This document shows positions 1 to 10,291 of a stretch of 64,000 nucleotides of DNA, piece after piece. Each line of letters opens with the position of its first letter. Position 1 is the first letter of the stretch. The DNA lies in assembly GCA_033297075.1 (NCBI GenBank), contig MU858122.1:99238-163237 (forward strand), in the 5' to 3' direction. Both the position numbers and the translations under genes were made by a program. The notes under the pieces are model-generated. The model made no database searches. It saw only the letters and a list, made by a program, of their open reading frames with translations, and was not told where the DNA came from. Source of the stretch: Rhypophila decipiens. Lineage: Eukaryota; Ascomycota; Sordariomycetes; Sordariales; Naviculisporaceae.

Positions 1-394
1 GATGGCGTTGATCGGGACGTTGACTGTGGATCTGCCCCGGATGTGAGACTCGAGGGAGGGAAGGAGCTCTGGGCAACCACTTCGGCCTGTACATACGTAC
101 CTTTTACGAAATTTCAACTTGCCTGTTTTCGTTTGATTCTTCTTGGCCCGGTTGCCCCTTTTCTGGCAATGGTGCCTGGCATTCACACCCTCCAGTGCGT
201 GGCATAGCATCATTCGCTCATACCCTCCTCCTCAAGGTGAGTTATAGACCTCCAACTCACACTCTCATATTCATCATATTCACTCTGGCCAACAGACCTC
301 ACGAGACTGACTTCCTTCAACCAGTTCAACGAACTCTTGTCCTCGAACCAAACAATCCCGAGTCACACATTCACAGTTCCACACATCAACTAAA
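1..394 (+). promoter_or_regulatory. Upstream region of the dehydrogenase gene, possible leader intron
   Basis: No gene is seen before position 395. The stretch is pyrimidine-rich towards the start codon, as fungal 5' leaders often are. A GTGAGT donor at 237 and a CAACAG acceptor ending at 295 would give a 59 bp intron in the untranslated leader, but no good CTAAC branch point is visible, so this is only a possibility. Confidence 0.3.
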
Positions 395-1726
395 ATGGCA
401 GACCAAAAACCCCAAATCTCCTTCATCGGCCTAGGAGCAATGGGCTTCGGCATGGCCACCCACCTCCTCAAACGCGGCTACAACGTAACAGGCTTCGACG
501 TCTGGGCGCCCACCCTCGAGAAATTCCGCGCCGCAGGCGGCCAAACAGCCACGACCCCCTCCGAAGCCGTCGCTGACAAGCCCTACTGCGTGTGCATGGT
601 AGCCACCGCCGCGCAAGCGCATTCCGTCCTCTTCGACCACAAAGCCGTCGATTATTTGCCTCAAGGCGCGGTCCTCCTCCTCTGCAGCACCGTGCCCTGC
701 GAGTATGTCCAGTCGCTCGAGAAACAACTCGTTGGTTATGGGAGAAGCGATATTCTGCTCGTGGATAGCCCGGTTTCGGGAGGTGTTGCTAGGGCCGCGG
801 ACGGGACTTTGTCAATTATGGCGGGTATGTCATCTGCTGCGCTGGAAAAGGCACGATTCCTACTGGAAGAGCTGGCCGACCCGGCAAAGCTTTATATCGT
901 CGAGGGTGGCATTGGATCAGGCTCAAACATGAAGATGGTTCATCAAGTCCTCGCCGCTTGCCAGATCCTGTCATCTAGCGAGGCGATGGGTTTTGCGGAC
1001 CATTTAGGTCTGGACCTGGGCAAGACAATCGAGGCGGTGAATAAGAGCGAGGATGCGTGGAATTGGATGTTTGAGCACCGCACGCCGAGGATGCTGACCG
1101 AGTACAAGCCTATTGCCTCGGCGGTGAACATCATTATCAAGGATACGGGCATTATCACTGCCGAGGGGAGGAAGGCACAGTTCCCGACGCTGATGACTAG
1201 CACGGCGGAACAAGTGTATTTTGCGGGAGTGGGAAGAGGATTTGGGCCCGATGATGATAGCTCGTTGATTAGATTGTATAATGAAGGGAAGGGCAACTTC
1301 AAGGGGCTAGCTGAGCGTGAGGAGGACAAGATCCAGCTGGTCTTGGATCTTCTGAGGGGGATTACGCTTTGCGCTGCTGCCGAGGCCCTGGCGTTTGCAC
1401 ATGCTGTTGGGCTCGATCTCGATCAGGTCTATGAGTTGTGTATTAATGCTGCTGGTGGCAGCAAGGCGCTGCAGAAGTTTGGACCGGAGATTATCAAGGC
1501 CTATAAGGAGGGCAGTGCGGCCCAGGGATGGAACGTGGCGGAAGCAGGCGTTGGGCTGAAGGAAGTTGCAAACAAGCTGCAGGCTGCTGTTGAGGAGGCG
1601 CAGAGGGTGAAGGCTCCTGTGTTCTTGGGTGGTCAAGCGTTGAATATCATCCGTCTTGCGCTCCGGTCTGGAGGTGACGGCCTGGCCGCTGGTGCCGTTG
1701 TCAAAGTGTGGGCAGCGGCCAACTGA
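395..1726 (+). CDS. 6-phosphogluconate/3-hydroxyisobutyrate dehydrogenase family protein (L-threonate dehydrogenase-like)
   Basis: Single-exon gene of 443 residues starting at an ATG preceded by CTAAA. Seen: an N-terminal NAD(P)-binding Rossmann motif GLGAMG at residues 12-17, the substrate-binding motif DSPVSGG at 124-130, and the family's catalytic lysine region GSGSNMK with Lys180. After the usual helical C-terminal domain the protein continues with a second similar helical domain (about residues 310-440), making it about 140 residues longer than a typical 3-hydroxyisobutyrate dehydrogenase. Known: this superfamily includes LtnD/DenD enzymes that oxidise four-carbon sugar acids such as L-threonate and D-erythronate at C2. 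Inferred: with the RpiB-, kinase- and TIM-like neighbours it probably oxidises a C4 sugar or sugar acid in the cytosol. Exact substrate is unknown; 6-phosphogluconate itself is unlikely given the architecture. Confidence 0.85.
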   Translation: MADQKPQISFIGLGAMGFGMATHLLKRGYNVTGFDVWAPTLEKFRAAGGQTATTPSEAVADKPYCVCMVATAAQAHSVLFDHKAVDYLPQGAVLLLCSTVPCEYVQSLEKQLVGYGRSDILLVDSPVSGGVARAADGTLSIMAGMSSAALEKARFLLEELADPAKLYIVEGGIGSGSNMKMVHQVLAACQILSSSEAMGFADHLGLDLGKTIEAVNKSEDAWNWMFEHRTPRMLTEYKPIASAVNIIIKDTGIITAEGRKAQFPTLMTSTAEQVYFAGVGRGFGPDDDSSLIRLYNEGKGNFKGLAEREEDKIQLVLDLLRGITLCAAAEALAFAHAVGLDLDQVYELCINAAGGSKALQKFGPEIIKAYKEGSAAQGWNVAEAGVGLKEVANKLQAAVEEAQRVKAPVFLGGQALNIIRLALRSGGDGLAAGAVVKVWAAAN

Positions 1727-3148
1727 GGGCCGGGATGTTACGTGGCCATTCTGTAAGAGTATAGTTTGGGTTCAGGAAACATAAACTCATGCCTCTCTAC
1801 TATCACAGAACCTACCCTGACCTGATTTACATGTGTGTCTGTACCCTGTCTTTCAGTCAAGACAGCACTGCATCCTCAAGCGATGCCACCCGTGGAAAGC
1901 TTGTCGACGATATCTTGTCTGGCAATGTGAATCTGCATGCATATCTTGCTAGGAACTTTTGAATTCCGATCCATGGCAGGGCATCAATGGTCTCTATTGA
2001 CTAGGCCCTGGCCTACTGCTGACGATTAGTCTCGACCCAACAGCCCCTGCGCAAAAGTTGCAGCATCCGTATCGAATTTCCCCCTGAGCTTTGGTTTTCA
2101 ACCGTGGTCAATATCACGACCTCCATTCCTCGATGCAATCAAGATACTCTCGGGTTCCCCTTCCCGGGCATTCCAGTTTAGACCGAGTGGATCTCTCGAC
2201 TTTGGGAAGTCGACTGTTTGAACAATCCACCTCCCCGGACCGGGTTCCTGTCCTTCGGTCTTTCCCGCCACGGCTCGCTCCACCATGTCCACAGGAACGC
2301 TCAGGGACCATATTCTGGGCAAGACGCCGAAAAGGAAGGAAGCACGTGGGAAGGAAGAAACAAGCAAGCCCAAGAATCTGGCCAGGGAGGTTGGTCCCCG
2401 TAGTTGTGGGTGGGTAAGGTACCCACACGATACATCCACATCAGTCCTGAGCACCCCAGACGGAGTCTCCATGAGTTCATCACATTCTCCATGGACCATG
2501 GATCATGCTCCGACTTCAAAGCTGGAAAATCTCCACATAGTACCAGCCTGGGGATCCTGTGCAACCGGATCTTGCGAGCTTAGAATTCACTTTGAGCCTC
2601 TAAAGTTATCAGCATTCTGATATTGACCCTTCTGACTCATATTTCTGAAATTTGGAATAGTTTCCCGGACTCGGAAGAAGGTAGTCCCAGGCGTTGTCCC
2701 ACCAGCGCCAAGACCGTTCGGCCCAAGTTTAGAGGCCCGATTTCGGGGATGAGCCGTCGCTCAGCATTTCGGGCCTTGGCATTCTTCGGGAGATGATCGT
2801 CGGGCCGTCCTTTGGGTCCTCCCTCTCGGGGAACAACCCCGGAGTCATCGCAGCTGGAGGACAAGGTCAAGAGACAGAAATGCACAGTCCACTTGTGCTA
2901 TTCTCATGAAAGACGAGCTTTCTGAAGAACCTCTGTCGTGCAGGATGCTCGGTCCTTACCTTCGGCTAGCATCGGGATCTGGCGGCGATCATGGCAACCG
3001 GCCCCGAAGAAGTGATGCTCAGTCTCACAACCAAGCTCATGTCAAAGTTGAAAGACAATCACAAGTTTCACATGTTCATCAATGCCGACCCGGAACTCCA
3101 TGAAAGTCATATCCTCATTTTACACATCATATATCCTGTACAATAAAT
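1727..3148. other. Intergenic region, no gene seen
   Basis: This spacer lies between the 3' ends of the dehydrogenase (plus) and the RpiB-like gene (minus). Several short open frames overlap on both strands, but none has a domain, a sensible composition or splice signals. It should hold the two convergent 3' UTRs and terminators. Confidence 0.5.
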
Positions 3149-3723
3149 CTAGCTACACCCCCCAACAGCCTCCTTCTCCCCCGACAAGCCGCCCTCCTCA
3201 TTCTCATACTGATGAATAACCTGCACCTTGGCCGCACTAGGACTGCTCTCATCAAACACATAGCCAAGCCACTCTTTCGCCAACCGCCTCGCAAGCTCCA
3301 AGCCAATGACTCTCTCGCCCATGCACAAGACCTGTGCGTTATTGCTCAGCACGGCGCGCTCGACGGAGAAGCTGTCGTGGGCGGTGACGGCGCGGACGCC
3401 CTTGATCTTGTTGGCCGAGATGGCCACCCCCAGACCCGTCCCGCAGATCAAGAGGGCCCGGTCGACCTCGCCTGATGCGACTAGCTTGGCTGCTTTGGCG
3501 GCAATGTGCGGGTAGGCTGTTTTGTCGTCTGCGCCGACGTCGATCACGTTTGTTACCCGGGGATCGGAGGCAAAATCGGACTTGATTTTTTGTTTGTAGG
3601 ATACGCCGGCGTCCTGGTTGTCGGGAGAGAAATGTTAGTAAGCGTCACAGCAGGGTATGAGGAGGGTGAGAAGATACGAACATCGCAGCCAATGGCGATC
3701 CTCCATTGGGGTTGTTGGCTCAT
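3149..3723 (-). CDS. RpiB/LacAB-type sugar-phosphate isomerase (erythrose-4-phosphate isomerase-like), two exons
   Basis: Two-exon gene: exon 1 is 3682-3723, the intron 3614-3681 (68 bp, donor GTTCGT, branch GCTTACTAAC, acceptor CCAG), exon 2 is 3149-3613, phase 0, giving 168 residues. Exon 1 supplies the N-terminal strand ending IAIGCD, which exon 2 continues with DAGVSYK, matching the family's conserved start. Cys71 in the LICGTGLG segment corresponds to the conserved active-site Cys region, followed by the ANKIKGVRA and [12 protein letters not shown] blocks typical of RpiB. Known: RpiB-family enzymes interconvert ribulose/ribose-5-phosphate or, as EryI/EYI2, form D-erythrose-4-phosphate from a tetrulose phosphate. 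Neighbours favour the C4 role. The gene is divergent from the kinase and shares a 1.2 kb promoter region with it. Confidence 0.87.
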
Positions 3724-4934
3724 TGTGAAGTTGGATGTGTGACTTGGTGAGAAGAAGCTGGCTTTGGCTCAAGAAAATTGAGATCTGAATTGCTGCTGAC
3801 TATCCAAGAATTGACAAGGAGAAAGAAACAAAAGACAGGACACCGGAAAGTAAAACAGCAATGGCGAGGAAAAAAGAAAAAAGACAGGAAAAAAGTGAAC
3901 CCCTCATCGACCCCTCCAGCAGCTCTCCCATGTCATCGAGCTACGTACTCGAGGAATTAAATTTGCCTTACGCCGTCAAGGTTGCAAAGGTACATGTTGC
4001 CTTTGGCATTTATCCAAGCCGTGTTGCCGCTTTGGGTATGCCGCGCAGCTGGGTAGTATTCCCGAATACCAAGCTCCACACCCCTGTCTTGTCGCTTGTC
4101 ACTTGTCAAAATACACCCCGGCAGCGCTAACTAATACGGATCTTCTAGCAGCCCGGATCGGGTAATTCAGCAGAAATCCGCCACCGAGAGGCCTTGGGAA
4201 AGAGAATTTCATGGAGAATGAGTAATGGCCAGAGCAGGACCGAGGGCGCAAATCAATATCAAGGATGAATGAACACTCAGGGGTAAGGGAATCAGTACCT
4301 GGACAGACCCCTCACCCTCGCCATGACACTACATCACGACGGCCGGATTGGATTGGAGCGGATTTGGGGAACAGAACATTGAACGCCTTTGGTTATCCTG
4401 CCTACGGGGAAAAAAGGGTTACTAGTTTCTTCTTTCTTTGATTGGTGAACCCCACCCCCGCTTCATGTCTCATTCCCTTCCTGCTCGCCCCCTTTCTCCC
4501 GACCCGGCAAGTGATACATTTGTTGCCCGTCTCCGGCCGGTGATTTATTTTTGACAACACTTTGGTTTTGATATCATATCAGGGAACGGGCAGGACATGC
4601 GGGATTGATGAGCCCTATTATTCCGAATATTATTATCATTTCACATATCCCATACCCCCTTATTGCTGAGCACACCACCATATGATATGTAAGTTCCTAT
4701 CTTTCCCACTCATCGTGATCTCGATCGAGATCTTATCAATCTCGTGCTCCTCCTTCATTACTAACCAGTGCCGCCAGTCCGGTCTCGCTTCATTTCGAGA
4801 GCACCTGAGCCGACCTCCGTATTTTGAACAGACAAGGCACCTACCTCATATCAGACCTCAACGACCAGTCTCATCAACAACATCAAACTTTCCGGACCTC
4901 CAACATCACATCCTGAAGCACAAAGCCAGCCACA
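3724..4934. promoter_or_regulatory. Shared divergent promoter region of isomerase and kinase genes
   Basis: No gene is seen. The region separates two divergently transcribed cluster genes, so both promoters must lie here. It holds A-rich and C/T-rich tracts, an ATTGG (inverted CCAAT) at 4441-4445 and a pair of adjacent CreA-type motifs just after it. The pyrimidine-rich stretch before 4935 is probably the kinase leader. Confidence 0.55.
4450..4461 (-). promoter_or_regulatory. Two adjacent CreA/Mig1-type motifs (carbon catabolite repression candidate)
   Basis: On the minus strand the bases read GCGGGG followed directly by GTGGGG, both fitting the SYGGRG consensus bound by the fungal carbon catabolite repressor CreA. 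Paired sites are the form usually found to be functional. Position in the divergent promoter of two sugar-catabolic genes suits glucose repression. The motif is short and can occur by chance. Confidence 0.35.
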
Positions 4935-6743
4935 ATGTCAAAAGCCCACCTCTTCTCCAGCCTAGACGGTCTCGTGCCCAAATCCCTAAAAGGGCTAATA
5001 ACCTACAACCCCCGGCTAAACCTCGACGCCACAAACCGCGTCGTCTTTGACCCAGCTCATCCCCCCTCCCAAGTGAGCATCATCTCAGGCGGCGGCTCAG
5101 GCCATGAACCTGCCTGGTCCGGCTACGTCGGCTCCAACCTCCTCGCCGCGTCCGTAGCAGGCGACGTTTTTGCCTCCCCTTCCACCAAACAAATTCTCGC
5201 CGCTGTGAATTCCGTCCCCAGCGAGAAAGGCACGTTGCTGGTTATTACCAATTACACGGGGGATTGTCTCCATTTCGGGCTGGCTGCCGAAAAGACCAAG
5301 GCCAAGGGGGGACAATGTAGAATGCTCATTTGTGGGGATGATGTCTCCATTGGCAAGACTAATGGTGCTTTGGTGGGCAGACGAGGACTAGCTGCGCAGA
5401 TTGGGGTTCTCAAGATTCTTGGGGCTGCTTCGGCCGAAGGGCTCAGTGTGGATGAGCTATTTGACTTGGGGACCGAAGTGACCAGGCAGATTGTGAGTAT
5501 AGCTGCTACGCTGGATCATTGCCATGTCCCTGGACGGACGGAACATGGAGCGCTGGGGGAGGATGAGATCGAGATTGGGACTGGGCCGCATAATGAGCCG
5601 GGATATCGCAAGCTCAGCCCTAAGCCCTCTGCTGAGGGATTGGTCAAGGAGGTGTTGAGGTATTGTATGGATGAGGGGGACGAGGATAGGGGGTATGTTC
5701 ACTTTGAGGAGGGCGATGAGACGGTGCTCATGGTGAGTAACTTTGGCGGGATGAGTAACCTTGAGCTTGGGGGCTTGGTCGATGAGTTGTTGAATCAGTT
5801 GGAGCAAGATTGGAAGGTTGAGCCGGTCAGGGTGTATGCGGGTTGTTTGGAGACGAGTCTTAATGCCCCGGCGTTTTCGGTTAGTGTGCTGAATGTTAGT
5901 GCTATTGCCAGGGCATCGGGGGATAAGTACTCGGTGGACAAGGTGTTGGGGTATTTGGATTTGAAGACGGATACCATGTGGGAGGGTTTTGCAGGCTATC
6001 AGAGCGGTGTGAACTCGGCCAAGGAGAGGAGGAAGAGACGCGAGCAGGTCGTTCAGCCGCCTGTCGAGACGAGACGGCCTGTGGATGATGCAAAGGATCT
6101 CAAGGTTGATCCGGCGACGCTTGAAAAGATGATTCGGACGGCGTGTGAGGCGGTTAATACTGCCGAGCCGGACTTGACGAGGTGGGATACCATCATGGGA
6201 GATGGAGATTGTGGACTGACGCTGCAGACTGGGGCCTTGGCGCTGCTCGAGGCGGTCGACAAGCATGGTCTTGCTGCCAAGGGGTCCGTGGTCGAGGTGC
6301 TGACTGAGCTGGAGGATATTGTCGAGAGCAAGATGGGAGGCACGCTGGGGGGGATCCTGGGTATTTTCTTTGTGTCGATGCGGACCGCGTTGGAGGAGAA
6401 TATTGGGCTGGTAAAGGAGGGCGGGCCGTTGGCTGTCTGGGCCAAGGCGATATCCAGTGCCTTGGAGCATCTGAGGACGTACACGCCGGCCAAGGTGGGC
6501 GATCGGACCGTCATGGACACTTTGATTCCTTTTGCGGGCGCCTTGAGGGAGGGCAAGGACTTCAAGGGCGGTGTCGAGGCTGCTGTGGCTGGCGCTGAAA
6601 AGACCAAGACGTTGAGGCCGCGACTTGGTAGGGCTACGTATGTTGGTATCGGAGTCGATGCGAGTGCGAAGGAGCTGCCTCCTGATCCGGGTGCTTGGGG
6701 TGCCATGGTTGCCATCAAGGCGCTGGAGGAGGCGTTGCACTGA
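4935..6743 (+). CDS. Dihydroxyacetone kinase family protein (DhaK-DhaL fusion; erythrulose kinase-like)
   Basis: Single-exon gene of 602 residues, the usual length of eukaryotic ATP-dependent DHA kinases. The N-terminal DhaK domain (about 1-345) keeps GGGSGHEP at 52-59 with His57, NYTGD with Asp110, and GPHNEPG with His219, the residue that covalently binds the ketose substrate. A linker rich in Lys and Arg (about 360-390) leads to the ATP-binding DhaL domain, with Asp418, Asp423 and Asp425 (GDGDCG) as Mg ligands and MGGTLGG at 467-473. Reaction: ATP-dependent phosphorylation of a short ketose, dihydroxyacetone or erythrulose. Known: fungal EYK1 and actinobacterial DerK belong to this family. 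The RpiB- and TIM-like neighbours favour erythrulose here, but plain dihydroxyacetone kinase cannot be excluded from sequence alone. Confidence 0.9.
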   Translation: MSKAHLFSSLDGLVPKSLKGLITYNPRLNLDATNRVVFDPAHPPSQVSIISGGGSGHEPAWSGYVGSNLLAASVAGDVFASPSTKQILAAVNSVPSEKGTLLVITNYTGDCLHFGLAAEKTKAKGGQCRMLICGDDVSIGKTNGALVGRRGLAAQIGVLKILGAASAEGLSVDELFDLGTEVTRQIVSIAATLDHCHVPGRTEHGALGEDEIEIGTGPHNEPGYRKLSPKPSAEGLVKEVLRYCMDEGDEDRGYVHFEEGDETVLMVSNFGGMSNLELGGLVDELLNQLEQDWKVEPVRVYAGCLETSLNAPAFSVSVLNVSAIARASGDKYSVDKVLGYLDLKTDTMWEGFAGYQSGVNSAKERRKRREQVVQPPVETRRPVDDAKDLKVDPATLEKMIRTACEAVNTAEPDLTRWDTIMGDGDCGLTLQTGALALLEAVDKHGLAAKGSVVEVLTELEDIVESKMGGTLGGILGIFFVSMRTALEENIGLVKEGGPLAVWAKAISSALEHLRTYTPAKVGDRTVMDTLIPFAGALREGKDFKGGVEAAVAGAEKTKTLRPRLGRATYVGIGVDASAKELPPDPGAWGAMVAIKALEEALH

Positions 6744-7173
6744 AGTTTTGGTCTTGGATACTTTTGTTGGTAGTTATATAGTTAATCTAGTTACTTCTCA
6801 TCTCCTTTGTGTTCTAGTTCCAATAAGCCTTTCTGGGTCGAATTTCTGATCAGTGTGGTAATAATACAAGCTTGAATTTCTGTTCATTATATGGAATTGC
6901 TGGGACCCATGAAAACATAGCTTATTGCAGGGGAAAGGTCGGCTCTTCTTGAGGCCTGACATGCGGGCCATGTTGTGTACGTAATGAAAAGATGGTTGCG
7001 AACATATGATTGCTCTTGAACAAACAATATCGGCCTGGGAGAGTTGAGGAGTTGATGCTTCAACAAGTGGCCAAGAAGAATACAAATCAGGAAGCGCAGA
7101 AGACCTGACAGATGTTAATAAACCCTCTGATATTCAAAAACATAAAGTTCTTGCTCTTAGGTTTATCATTTCC
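6744..7173. other. Convergent 3' spacer, no gene seen
   Basis: This spacer lies between the 3' end of the kinase and the 3' end of the minus-strand gene at 7174. It is AT-richer than the flanking coding sequence, fitting two 3' UTRs. No supported open frame is seen. Confidence 0.5.
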
Positions 7174-8396
7174 TTAAGCCTGACCGAAAGCACCCCACTC
7201 CCAAGGTCGCACCAGCTCTGGGTTAGCCCCCGTCTGCATGGCGTGTATCACCCATCCAGTATGTCTATCCTCCTCGCTCCAGTTCGTCCAGCTCTTCTTG
7301 TAGTACTTGTTATACGAATTGTAGACCCCGTTGACAATCTGCGCAAAGCGCTCGCCTCGCTCGGACTTGCAGATCTCGCGACATCTGGACACGATCTTGG
7401 ATTTGGAGTCTCGGTCGCGGAGAGGACGACGATAGTCGCGGCGAACTATCAAACCAAAAGACAGAAAATGGTTATCGACGAGGCTCCAACTCTTCTTGCT
7501 TGGGCTTTGCTTGCTGGTGCTGCAAGTCCTTGACAGCCTCGATGCTGGTCTCCATGAACCGGTCAAACTCACCTTGGAATCTAGCCGCCAGGTAAACCTC
7601 CTGGAAATGCTGCTCGTCCTTGTCTGCCTTGGCCTTGTCTTTCCCAGGCTCGGCAGCCACTGCCTCCTCCTTGACGAGTGACAAGAGCTGCCCCTCCTTG
7701 TCATATCGGCGGCCGAGCTCTGCTGCAGCCAGGGCACAGAGCTTTTTCTTGATCGGCGGCCCAATGTTGAGCGCCACCCAAGCATTGACCTCTTCTTGAA
7801 TCTCGGTAAATTCCGGGCTGTCTTCGGTCGCCATATTGTGGAGGGCCAGAACCACAATTTTTCTGGCATCGAGCTTCTCGAGGTAGGTGGCGATCACCGG
7901 GTCCAGGTGCTTGGCCTGTTCTTCGGGAGAGAGGAACTTGCTCTGCGCCTCGGCGCTCACGCCCGTCACACGCGAACCGAAGATGGACAGGTACTGGTGG
8001 TCGTCCTGTGACTCGGCGGTCTCGGCTTCGGAGACGCCGTCGGGGTGTGATTCCGCCGGCACCGTGGAGGAGCTGTCTTGGGAGGCTGGGTCGGCGGTTG
8101 CCCCAGCCTCCTCAGGAAGCGCGCAGGATGGGTCTGCGGAGGCTGTGTCCACTGGGCTGGCGGGTTCCTCGTCAAAAGTGTTGTCTGTCGTGACAGTTTC
8201 ACGGTTAGATAGATGTGGAATGACGGGAGAGTTATGCTCTGATCTCAGGTGTGAATTGGGTAGGGCTACCGGATAGGGGTTGGCTCTCGGATGGAGCGGC
8301 AGTCACACCGCTAGCAACAGCCTCCTCGGCCGCCTTAATGGAAGGTGGTCGAGACGCCTTCTTCTTGGACCTTCTTGCATTTCGATTGTTGGGCAT
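7174..8396 (-). CDS. Uncharacterised fungal protein, three exons
   Basis: Not recognised. The model joins exon 1 (8270-8396), exon 2 (7573-8184) and exon 3 (7174-7445), 336 residues. The intron 7446-7572 has a strong GTGAGT donor, a CGATAAC branch and a GATAG acceptor, and phase 1 joins the frames exactly. The intron 8185-8269 has a TCTAAC branch and CAG acceptor; its donor is less certain, with another phase-1 donor further upstream in exon 1 possible. The N-terminus is basic (MPNNRNARRSKKKASR), then a Ser/Glu/Pro-rich acidic stretch, a helical middle with Lys/Glu/Ala-rich segments, and a compact C-terminal part rich in Trp and Tyr (YNKYYKKSW, WVIHAMQTG). The ATG was chosen because it starts the basic segment and the frame is open from there. 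It sits inside the putative C4-sugar cluster; a role there is not shown. Confidence 0.6.
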
Positions 8397-9166
8397 CTTG
8401 AATGCTGTAGTGGTAATTATAGGGGTGCTTGGGAATGTATGTCCGTGGCAGGAGGAAGGTTTGAGGGGCCGGACTGTATTTGCTTGTCAGGAACAAGGAG
8501 GAGCTCCTGCAATTGTTTGATTGTATTTTCCTGCTGTTTGATTTTGAAATGTCTGGCAGTTCATCTGACGGGGGTATGAAAATCCAGGGGCAGTGACGAA
8601 GCCTGTCCTATACCTCCCGCTATTATCCCTCCTGATTGGCCAATACCCAGGGAATCTGCCGGATCGGGAGGGAAGCGGTCAAAGCCAGCTGCTCTCTCGT
8701 ACGGATCGAAGGTTGTGCCGCCCCTCCAGGACCCTTTACAGCCCGCTCCTGTACGTCAGGGGTCCTCTATGGTGGAGGGGATGAGAGCCTCAGAAGGTAT
8801 TGGGGAGTGATTAGTCACTTCCTTTCCTGAGAGCACGGTAGGCCGGAGAAACCACGGAGACATTCAGTCGCTGGAGTGCCTATACATAGGGAGTCTTCTT
8901 CCTCTTGCACCACACCGATGTCTTCTTCCTCTCCCACCACACCGATCTCTTCCTGAACAAAATTCGCAAGCCTTCGCTCTGCTCCCACAAAACCATCAAT
9001 CGAAACTCGGAACCGCAACACTTGTTCTATTTTCTTTTCAATCGTCAGCAGACATTCTTTGATCGACCTGCTCTTGTCTCACGATAGCCTCCTCACAATA
9101 CCTTCTTCCAGTCACTTGATCCTGGCCTCAAGAGCATCGGCAAGGCGGCCAACCAATAACATCACC
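8397..9166. other. Upstream region of the 7174-8396 gene; no gene seen
   Basis: This stretch contains short overlapping open frames but none supported. Around 8890-8950 a short degenerate direct repeat of TCTTCTTCCTCT and CACCACACCGATG/C units is visible. The promoter of the minus-strand gene should lie in the first few hundred bases. Confidence 0.45.
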
Positions 9167-9390
9167 ATGTCTGCTGAACTAGGACTGTCGGTCTCCATCT
9201 CTGACCAGAAAGACCACATGTCAGGTTCGTCGCTTTCTGTTGCTACAAGTTTTTGTTGATTGATTTTGTACTCAGACTAACTCAAGTCTATTCTTCTCTA
9301 GTATTCCTATGGGACGCTCTGATCCAGAAAAATCAAACACGAACCCGAACACCATTCCCAAGACCTCGCGCATTCCCATCGAGGGTCTGA
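9167..9390 (+). CDS. Possible short two-exon reading frame at the start of a triplicated unit
   Basis: An ATG in good context (ATCACCATGTC) opens a frame that, after removal of the intron 9225-9301 (donor GTTCGT, branch GACTAAC, acceptor CTCTAG), ends at TGA 9388-9390 and would encode 48 residues, the second half basic and Pro-rich. The same exon-intron-exon unit is repeated twice downstream. It may be the start of a broken repeat protein gene, not a complete gene. No family is recognised. Confidence 0.3.
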
Positions 9391-9760
9391 CATCGTGAGC
9401 CATCGGATTCAGTCAACAAGACGTTAAACAGAAAGGCCCACATCTCAGGTTCGTCTCTTCTCTTGTCACGAGTAATCTCGATTGATTCTGCACTCCGACT
9501 AACTCCAAGCTGCTCTTCTCTAGTGTACGCATCAGACGCTCTTCTCCGCAAGAATCAAATACGAACCCGGGAGCCCTTCCCAATACCTCCTGCATTCCCT
9601 CGAGGGTCGGAAAGGGGGTGAGCCAGCGAATCCAGTCAAGCAAGGTCCACATGTCAGGTTCGTCTCCCTTTCTTGCCACGAGTTCTCTCAATTGATTATG
9701 TACTCGGACTAACTCCAAGCCGCCATTCTCTAGTGTTCCCACGGGATGCTCTGCTCCGCA
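9201..9760 (+). repeat. Three tandem copies of an intron-containing unit
   Basis: Three diverged copies each hold the exon end CACATSTCAG, a donor GTTCGTC, a branch (G)ACTAACTC and an acceptor TTCTCTAG, followed by a similar exon around GACGCTCT. The introns are 9225-9301, 9449-9523 and 9658-9733; donor-to-donor spacing is 224 and 209 bp. This is a segmental tandem duplication that carried an intron with it. Confidence 0.75.
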
Positions 9761-10291
9761 TGAATCAAAGCAAACTCAAGCCGCGCAGGCGGCGACTATG
9801 TCAATGGTCTCAAGACTCTCAACAAGCAACATGACCCGCGAGGGGGGGCCGGGGAGCAGCTCTTCGCCGGCGGGCGACTGAAAACCGGGCGGCCCAGCGC
9901 CTGGCCAGCGAGGAGCCGCCCGCCCACACCCCGGCCCTCCCTCCGGAGCCAACGAGCTCCAGTTTCAATGGGCTGAGAGCCCAGACCTTAACTCGATTAC
10001 CGGCCCCTACTATACGCCCACCAGGGCACTTCCAGCAGACCGATCTACCTGGTTCACTCGTCCTGATGACGATGACGACGATGATGAGGGCAGCGTCGAG
10101 CATGTCGAGCACGTCGACCACGTCAATCACGTCAACCACACCGGCGGCCAGAACCAGCCCATTCGTCCCGCTCTCGCCGAGCGTGGGAATATCAAAACAC
10201 GCACTCGAAACGGTTGGGGGTGCACGTCGAGTTGCAAGGATTCGCCACAACGCCATCCTGCTTGGATGTTTCCCTTGCTGCGGGACATGGC

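Noticed and set aside
3778..4130. Lys-rich frames in the divergent promoter
   Set aside because: They come from A-rich promoter sequence (AAAAAGAAAAAAG) and lack homology or conserved context.
5457..6740. 427-codon open frame antisense to the kinase
   Set aside because: It lies wholly opposite a well-supported kinase gene, has no ATG-based start, and is rich in Arg/His/Pro/Leu as a mirror of GC-rich codons. A second antisense frame (6053-6718) is explained the same way.
9990..10225. Possible Zn2Cys6 start (KTRTRNGWGC...) after an Asp run and VxH repeats
   Set aside because: The cysteine spacing (GCTSSCKDS) does not fit CxxCRxxKxxC and the frame is short; listed only as part of the fragment mosaic.
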